Source of the DNA: Owenia fusiformis
Lineage: Eukaryota > Annelida > Polychaeta > Sabellida > Oweniidae
Length of the DNA stretch: 64,000 nt
Reading direction: 5' to 3'
Assembly (NCBI GenBank): GCA_903813345.2
Contig: CAIIXF020000004.1
Coordinates: forward strand, 2,995,525-3,059,524
Both the position numbers and the translations under genes were made by a program. How positions within the stretch are numbered: position 1 is the stretch's first letter; every line of letters begins with the position of its first letter. Positions 58,601 to 64,000 of the stretch are shown piece after piece. Under the pieces are notes generated by a model. That model ran no database searches and had not been told where the DNA came from. It saw only the letters and a list, made by a program, of their open reading frames with translations.

Positions 58601-59296
58601 AAATAACATTTAACTAATATAAAGATGCTGTTAACGCCGTTTTTGACATTTTTGAAGATTCAATGGGATGAGACTTGGGACTGATGTGTTACTTTATGGG
58701 TGCATGTGTGTTAAAGATAAATAATAATACATCTTTTATTTGTTTCAGGCACAATTAACCTTGAGGGTTTGGGGCCCATAGATTGGGACGCACTATTTGA
58801 TTTGCCCAGAGAGTACTGGCAACAGGATTGTAAGGAGACCCAAAAGTTCCTGGAGGACCAGGTGAGTTATCGGCATAAATTGAGTTGAATTTTTTTATGA
58901 ATGGATCAGAATTTTTTACTTCAAAATGTATTGTTTGGATTTCGGAATAGTTCAATTAGAGTCTGCGTGTGGCCTGGGCAAATTCTATATAAGCTGAAAA
59001 GGTCTGACCTTGCCTACAGTACATACGTGTGAAATAAACAGTTAATTGGCTCATTAGGATATGGTGTTACATTTTTGTTAAAATCTGATTTTTATTTGAC
59101 GTGAATTTTATATTCTTGTCCTGTTTAATAAAAAAGTACATATTGCAGTTCATAATCACCATTACTTTGGGGACAAACTTAATCTCATATGATTTTAAAT
59201 CTTTTTTAATTTACCATTTTTCAGCTTGGAAAAGACCTTCCCAAAGAAATTTTGGAAGAGTGCAAAAAACAAACGGAGCGCATTTCCAAGATGTAA
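49617..59296 (+). CDS. PEPCK: Phosphoenolpyruvate carboxykinase (GTP)
   Basis: Converts oxaloacetate and GTP to phosphoenolpyruvate, the committed step of gluconeogenesis. Exons: 49617-49757, 50526-50647, 51986-52170, 52817-52947, 53473-53545, 54047-54117, 54427-54543, 55287-55413, 55705-55916, 56613-56793, 57134-57229, 57717-57820, 58426-58588, 58749-58861, 59225-59296. Together 636 codons with stop, close to the 622 residues of human PCK1. Key blocks: [30 protein letters not shown] (substrate site), [17 protein letters not shown] (metal-binding region), [14 protein letters not shown] (P-loop with the reactive Cys), [11 protein letters not shown] (second metal-binding motif), [21 protein letters not shown] and KIFHVNWFR. 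The Met at 49617 has a fair context (AGGCATGG), but an upstream coding exon is possible. No clear mitochondrial presequence. The donor after 55916 is weak (GTTTGG). Exons at 52817 and 57717 are partly duplicated at their splice sites. Confidence 0.97.
49846..49984. mobile_element. Short palindromic MITE in PEPCK intron 1
   Basis: GTTATGTACTGGGAGGTTTT on the left is mirrored by CCGACCGTACATAAC on the right, and GGATATGGGGTTTATCC by GGATGAACCCAATATCC; the centre GAGATATGCATATCT is also palindromic. Confidence 0.7.
49986..50259. mobile_element. MITE with TATCCTATACCAAGTAGAG ends in PEPCK intron 1
   Basis: Left TATCCTATACCAAGTAGAGT mirrored at 50236-50257 by CTCTACTTGGCATAGGATA. The interior carries repeated GAAGCGGGAAGATATGCAC. 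It directly abuts the MITE at 49846-49984. Confidence 0.65.
50875..51000 (+). repeat. Family 1 repeat, short copy
   Basis: Head CACCACCAAAAAGTGGTGAC then ATATTGTTATG; tail GCAACTAGGTGGTGACATTT. Same family as 43138-45672, without the satellite. Confidence 0.7.
51120..51608. mobile_element. MITE enclosing a tRNA-like sequence
   Basis: Ends AACCTGCACATCGCTCCAAA and TTTGGAGCAATGTGCAGGTT, flanked by TA at 51118-51119 and 51609-51610. The 489-bp interior contains the tRNA-like segment 51261-51330. Confidence 0.75.
51261..51330 (-). tRNA. tRNA-like sequence, probably a pseudogene
   Basis: On the minus strand it carries an A box TAGCCCAGCGGTAGAATG and a perfect B box GGTTCGAATCC at the right spacing, followed by a run of T. 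The anticodon region CTCGCTAAGCACGCAG resembles tRNA-Ala (AGC), but position 33 is A rather than T and the anticodon stem has a mismatch. The two acceptor strands (GAATTGG, ATGTACT) do not pair. A functional tRNA is unlikely; a tRNA pseudogene or SINE head fits better. Confidence 0.45.
52193..52232 (+). pseudogene. Relic of PEPCK exon 4 in the preceding intron
   Basis: GTTCCCCTCTAGCTAAGG followed by GAGTACAGCTGAC matches the exon interior (52860-52895) with a small deletion. It lies about 20 bp after the donor of exon 3. Confidence 0.7.
52617..52816 (+). repeat. Duplicated acceptor and partial copies of PEPCK exon 4
   Basis: A first acceptor TTGTGTTGTAG ends at 52688 and is followed by 71 bp almost identical to the start of the exon, then AACTATATACTTATTGATCA and a second acceptor ending at 52816, 128 bp later. 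A third partial copy of the ACTATATACTTATTGATCAC block precedes the first acceptor at about 52643. Use of the first acceptor ends at the TAG of the second. Confidence 0.9.
53570..53735. repeat. GGTGCC/GGCACC-rich short repeats
   Basis: Repeated CGGTGCCAAATTT, TTTCGGCACCAAAT and CGGTGCCGGAAC, self-complementary in part. It recalls the palindrome-rich elements at 19396 and 46690, but no ends were found. Confidence 0.45.
54150..54345 (+). repeat. Diverged direct duplication in a PEPCK intron
   Basis: A block with TGTCACAAAA, CCCCTT, TTATGTA and GAAGTTGCCAAA occurs at about 54165-54240 and 54285-54350. Confidence 0.6.
54664..54945 (+). repeat. Minisatellite of ATGTCACATGATTATGA units
   Basis: About seventeen tandem units of 15-16 bp with single-base variants (TCACATGATTATCAATG, TGACATGATTATGAATG). 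In a PEPCK intron. Confidence 0.9.
55148..55277 (+). repeat. Family 1 repeat, short copy next to a PEPCK acceptor
   Basis: Head GTCACCACCAAAAAGTGGTG, tail GGTGGTGACATTTTGCATTT then AATGCCTTGTTTTGTCT. The tail forms the pyrimidine-rich tract before the acceptor of the exon at 55287. Confidence 0.75.
56487..56604 (+). repeat. Two-copy intron-end duplication before a PEPCK acceptor
   Basis: TTTATCCCATGTTAA followed by AAAACATCCAACTTTAAAAC occurs twice about 59 bp apart, ending 8 bp before the acceptor AG at 56611-56612. Confidence 0.8.
57758..58020 (+). repeat. 144-bp tandem duplication of a PEPCK exon end, donor and MITE start
   Basis: Exon end ATGGGCTACAACTTTGGGCA to AAATAAA plus donor (GT at 57821) recurs at 57902-57964 with donor GT at 57965, 144 bp later. 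After each donor come the same bases of MITE copy D. The frame is open across both copies. Confidence 0.93.
57828..58133. mobile_element. MITE, CAGTRAAAC family, copy D
   Basis: Begins CAGAAAAATCTGCCCAAGTG after TA at 57826-57827, five bases into the intron, and ends TTTTCACTG followed by TA (58134-58135). The tandem duplication above happened after this insertion, so its left part is present twice. Confidence 0.7.
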
Positions 59297-60166
59297 ACGA
59301 TATAAACATTACATATTTCGGCATTCTTGGCAGTTAGAACCATTTGCCCTCACATTGAATGGTGGATTGGAATTTGACCGCACATTGAATGCTGTTCTGA
59401 CATTTATGTTACATGAATTATACAATGTATAGGAGGCCTCTAGTTTAGATTTGAACAATGTTTGATGTATATGTATGTGAATAAGAATTGTGGCTGTTTA
59501 AATAGATTCATGTTAAGCGAGGGCCATTTTTGAATTTTGTGAATTTTGATTTATGAAACTCATTTTGTATCATGATTATAACATGTGTAAGAATCTCTTG
59601 GATCAAAATTCACAATTTTTGATTGAATTGTTGTCTCTAAATCTATGGGAAAAGAAGAAGAATGACAAATTTTAGTGTATCTATAGTTGCAATGGTTGCA
59701 TAGAAATGATTTGGATTTAGATATGACTTAAAAAAGAATGATAAATTTTAGTGACAATTTTATCGACATTGCAATGTTGCCTGATTATTTTGCCTAATCC
59801 AGAAGAGTGAATGTCACATTGATAGTGTGTATGGCAGCTAAAATACAGGCTAGGCAATTAATTGTAAATCTCATTTATTATTTAGTTTGTAATTGTATAG
59901 TCTAGCTATAAGCCCCTATGCCCCCCCCCCCTCCTCGACATGACTACACACCTTCTCAAACTTGTTGGGATTTGTAGTGTGGGGGGGGGGGGGTCACTAG
60001 GGTCTGTAGCTACACTAGTAAGTGTATGTGTCTCAATATCACCTTCATTACGCCATTCAGAATATGCAAATTAATTAAGAGGACCAATCCGTGTTTGGGC
60101 TCATTAAAGTTAACTATGACATCATAATCACAATATTTCACAGTCCAAAGAAGATTGTATGGTGTA
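59297..60166. other. PEPCK 3' flank
   Basis: Presumed 3' UTR and flank; no AATAAA is seen close to the stop (the first clear ones are near 61554 and 61896). A small palindrome pairs a C-run (59922) with a G-run (59981) around CACACCTTCTCAAACTTG. Confidence 0.5.
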
Positions 60167-60250
60167 TTACTGGATGGCCCAAAAGAAGGCTCACTGTTAT
60201 TCAGCAATCTCTTTCTGTAAACTGTAAACCTGCTTTTGGGCCAACCTGTA
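60167..60250. repeat. Short hairpin with GGCCCAAAAG ends
   Basis: TACTGGATGGCCCAAAAGAA on the left mirrors CTGCTTTTGGGCCAACCTGT on the right. GGTTGGCCCAAAA resembles the ends of mariner-type elements. Confidence 0.55.
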
Positions 60251-60789
60251 TTGTGATACATGGTCCATATTCATTTTCTGCCTGTCAAACCTTACAATCA
60301 AATTTTCTTTTGGATTTGACAGGTTATTATTCCATGAAAAGGTTGTGTGTGTATTGGCTAAATTAATATGTACAAAACCCACCATTGTAACCATAGTACT
60401 ATAGCTGAATAATGAGATGGAAATTCATGATAAAACCCTTTATTGTCTCAAGCTCTGTGTTGTACAATGACTAACTTCTACGGACTCACAAATTTGTAAA
60501 AATGAGTAGATAAATTAATGTGAGATTCTGCAGTACACTGGACACCCTGTATGTGCATTTATTAAATCATGATCAAATATCACTGCCAGCACTTACATAT
60601 ATGTACGTACAGTAGTTATATAGGGTAAGTATTATGATTCGCTGTTAAAGATTTTTTCTTTATTAATTAGAATTCTTTTGGTTATTGAAATCAGGTTCAA
60701 GGTTTGAATTTATCAAAGTGGACTCTGAACTGAATTAATGCATTCATTGTATCATTTGTGAAGAATTAAAAAAATATTTGTGCCATTTG

Positions 60790-61455
60790 TAAACTGTATT
60801 CTAAATGCATTTTCACCTCTTGATAAGAAACTTTGAAGGTTGTTACTGTATCGTGAACTGTGTTCTAAATGCATTTCCACTACCTATAAGAACCTTTTAT
60901 GGTTGTATTTGTGGCATTTTGAAATGTATTCTAAATGCATTTCAGCACTTGAAAAGACCAAACCTTAAAAGGATATATTTGTGCCATTTTAAATTGTATT
61001 CTAAATGCATTTTCACCATTTGATAAGACCAAACCTTAAAAGGTTGTATTTGTGGCATTTTGAAATGTATTCTAAATGCATTTCAGCACTTGAAAAGACC
61101 AAACCTTAAAAGGATATATTTGTGCCATTTTAAATTGTATTCTAAATGCATTTTCACCATTTGATAAGACCAAACCTTAAAAGGTTGTATTTGTGCCATT
61201 CTGAACTGTATTCTAAATGCATTTCACCATTTGATAAGACCAAACCTTAAAAGGTTGTATTTGTGCCATTTTAAATTGTATTCTAAATGCATTTTCACCA
61301 TTTGATAAGACCAAACCTTAAAAGGTTGTATTTGTGCCATTCTGAACTGTATTCTAAATGCATTTCACCACTTGATAAGACCAAACCTTAAAAGGTTGTA
61401 TTTGTGCCATTTTGAACTGTATTCTAAATGCATTTCACCACTTGATAATATCAAA
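60790..61455 (+). repeat. Tandem array of TGTATTCTAAATGCATTT units
   Basis: About ten units of 58-64 bp, each with TGTATTCTAAATGCATTT, TTGATAAGACCAAACCTTAA and AAGGTTGTATTTGTGCCATT. Alternating variants suggest duplication of multi-unit blocks. Lies 1.5 kb after PEPCK. Confidence 0.88.
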
Positions 61456-63875
61456 CCTAAAGAACTGAATTTAAAGTATATTATCTCCACATTCTAAATT
61501 TATTGTTAATCAAGCCCTTAAATTGTATTTTTGCTTAATTGGGCTGTATTTTGAATAAATGTTTACTAGTTGATTAAATAGTACAGCTTTGCAAAATTAT
61601 TGGATTATTTGACCTCAATCTTATAGAATTACTATTTAAACCAACTTCATGTATATGTACATTGTATATGTAAACATCAAGGAATCATTAAAGTTGACTT
61701 TCTTATTACTAAATACATTACAGTGTACTTTAACATAAATGTTAAGATTCTTTTTTCGTTTTTTTAACAAGAATATTGTAGTTATCATTTAGATGAATGT
61801 GTTTCTCAGATGTTTGAATTCATGTCTGCTTGGATGAAAGCGTATAATCAATTATATATTAGAAAAATAAACAAGTATTATACAATACCGAAAATAAAGT
61901 AATTTGTTGTTTACCTACATGTACTTACGGTATGTTACTTGTATAAGTACATGTATATATTTTGCTGAAAATAACTTTTTACTTCTACTAAGGCCCATTA
62001 CTTCTACTAAGGCCCATATGAAGTTTAAACCACTTTGGCTTATATTGAAGTCTTGACCAATGCTATATCAGAATTTGATATGTGAAGCTTTTTTTATTTC
62101 AAAAGTGATATTTGAAGGACTTTTTACTAAAAAAATTGTGGATTTATTTACAACACATATCTTTTAATACTAAGAGATAATTCACACCAATGTATCTAAC
62201 ATCCCCACATGAAAAATGGTGACACTGTATGCAATGCTTTTGATGAAATCATTCAATGTAATGCTTCCTATGAAACCATTGAACCACAGAAGCCAAATTC
62301 CATTACTGGAATTCAGAAGGGAATATAATGGTTACATTCAAGGTGTATTGATTGCACTGCATAGGCACTTTGTGGACAAGAGAGGCAGGATTTCTCCCCG
62401 ATTTTTCGCATGGAGTTTAATAAAGTGGTATTTAGCTGAGTACACATATGCACTTAACTCTTTCCCAATGTGAATATATTAAGAGGAAAGTGATAGCCTG
62501 TTGAGTGTTGACGGATAAGTGAGAGTTGTTTTTAGGGGAAAGCTGCAAATTACAGTACCTATACCCTAAGACCCATACCTTATATTTTATCACTTTGGTG
62601 TATAAATACTGAATAGAACTGGAGATATTGGCATTTCATTAATGTATGTAAATGAAATAATGGTGCCAAAATGCCAAACAGAGCCTATCGTCCTGAAAGG
62701 TATTACGTAATAGGGCTCCATAAGGAGCCCATAGTCGTAAAAGGGTTAATAGGTGCAAATACATGTTACAACATATGCCAGGGGAAAAGTACTACTGAGT
62801 TCATGAACTAAACAGTACTTTTCCCTTGGCCTCTGTGTAATAGTACATGATCATGAATTTCCCGGGAATCGGGATCAGTTTAATTTTGTTTCGTCTAGTG
62901 TAAAATCTAGCGTATATTCTCGCAAAATCTCGCGAGATCAAGTAGTACTTACGAGACCTGGGATTTTAAGCGTCGTCAAGGTAAATTCTGATATTATTTC
63001 GAAGATTTCGGCAACCATTTGGTTTATTTCTGAATAAAAAATGAATGGAATAAAACGGGAAATGTATGTTGCGTTCATGGTAGAACACTGAGACGTTTTA
63101 AAGGAACAATGATGATGAAATATTACGTTCATCGGTTGCCATATAATTTTTTTCAAATTTTTCATTTTTGCAGGTGCTTGCAATTTTGCAATTTTTTCAA
63201 TGTATTATTTCTTTGCTCTGTTATTCTTCATTGATTATTTGCTTCATTTAAGAGCCTCAACTGTCGTTCATAGCTAGCCAATAATTCAGATCGGAAATAT
63301 TTGTGTAAGCAAGCGCAGTGTTTGAAAATCAAGGATCACTCTCACGTCACTGCTCTCTGCACCATTTTTCATCAACCTTGTTCCGTTACTTCGGCCTAGG
63401 CCTGAGACTAAAATAAAAATTTAGAGTATTTTATTATTAGTCTCAGATTAGGCCTAAAAGCTAAACGAAAATGCCGTTCTGTCTGCCTGTGCATTGCTTT
63501 AGTGGCTTTAGGGCTTCGAGTTGGTTCTATTTCCTCATTCTCGCCCATAATTTCCTAATTACAAAATTAAAACCTCCATTACATCTACATTTTTGGGCAT
63601 TTAAAGCTGCAGTTTTGTAAACACCCTCACATCTATTAAAAATTGATCAATACGTGCCATCGTTGGGAAACAATGAGATATATTATCAATTTGAATAAAT
63701 GTGTGGATGATTTCGAAACTGCTGCGTGTAATGGCAAAAATGTGATGTCTCAGTGATAGAGAACAAAGCTTTGAAAAGAACTAATAAAAGAATGGTCATG
63801 GGCTTGCCTCGTACTACATGACTGTAACGACCCTTGATAGCAAATTGCTACTACGGCCCAGCTGTAGTGGCTTAA
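61456..63875. other. Noncoding DNA, no gene recognised
   Basis: AT-rich to about 62.9 kb. A hairpin at 62779-62831 pairs CCAGGGGAAAAGTACTACTG with its mirror. From about 62880 to 63550 base composition is more even and CpGs are denser (TCTCGCGAGA near 62928), which could mark a promoter, but no exon can be fixed. Confidence 0.45.
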
Positions 63876-63948
63876 GCCTCTTTAGCTCAGTCGGTAGAGC
63901 ATCAGACCTCGGATCCAAGGGTCCTAGGTTCGATTCCCACACGGGGCA
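63876..63948 (+). tRNA. tRNA-like sequence, probably a pseudogene
   Basis: The acceptor stem GCCTCTT/ACGGGGC pairs at six of seven positions with one G-T. The D arm GCTCAGTCGGTAGAGC is intact and the B box GGTTCGATTCC is perfect. The anticodon arm (TCAGA-CCTCGGA-TCCAA) has two mismatches, lacks T33, and the T stem has two mismatches. It resembles a decayed tRNA-Lys-like gene or a SINE head. Confidence 0.45.
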
Positions 63949-64000
63949 TTGAATTTAGCACACTTTCTTTCAATTTCTTTATCTGGCTTGTTACACTATG

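Noticed and set aside
60790-61455. Regular 60-bp repeats resembling a CRISPR array
   Set aside because: The whole unit is repeated with no variable spacers; it is an ordinary tandem array in an animal genome.
62216-62473. 85-codon ORF in the right flank
   Set aside because: No recognisable motif or splice context; AT-rich region where chance ORFs of this size occur.

Overview
The window is nuclear DNA of an invertebrate animal. Genes are split by GT/AG introns, the DNA between exons is AT-rich and full of short inverted-repeat transposons, and the proteins are animal proteins: a Toll-like receptor, the ER folding sensor UGGT, a heparan/uronyl 2-O-sulfotransferase-like enzyme, dolichol kinase and GTP-dependent PEPCK. 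A CARD protein with a beta-propeller tail and repeats opening with CACCAC hairpins followed by GTCCGTCTG runs suggest a marine lophotrochozoan, most likely a mollusc. This is an inference; an ambulacrarian cannot be excluded.

Layout. Bases 2-892 are the 3' end of a Toll-like receptor gene (+). Bases 4468-32842 hold the last 16 coding exons of UGGT (+), covering its catalytic domain and ending in the ER-retention tail HEEL. Its 5' half is not visible, so the TLR may sit inside a large upstream UGGT intron. Two genes lie antisense inside UGGT introns: an intronless CARD/propeller gene (8062-9843, -) and a two-exon sulfotransferase (27633-29391, -). A tRNA-Glu gene (13235-13306, +) lies in another intron. 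Dolichol kinase (35948-37681, -) is intronless. PEPCK (15 coding exons, 49617-59296, +, possibly with a further exon at 45837-45882) fills most of the rest. The last 4.5 kb contains no gene I recognise and ends in a degenerate tRNA-like sequence.

Together the genes touch ER glycoprotein quality control (UGGT), dolichyl-phosphate supply for N-glycosylation (DOLK), Golgi sulfation, innate immunity (TLR, CARD protein) and gluconeogenesis (PEPCK). I see no evidence that they form a functional cluster.

The most unusual signal is at splice junctions. Several are locally tandem-duplicated: five acceptors at exactly 107 bp spacing and four at exactly 76 bp in UGGT, two at 62 bp in UGGT (the upstream one with AG changed to AC), a 30-bp donor ladder in UGGT, two acceptors 128 bp apart in PEPCK, and two PEPCK donors 144 bp apart that leave an in-frame 48-codon extension. 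One MITE family with CAGTRAAAC ends lies beside several donors, and two other repeat families end just upstream of acceptors. All exon boundaries were deduced by eye from splice consensus, reading frame and known family sequence; no alignment or transcript was available.
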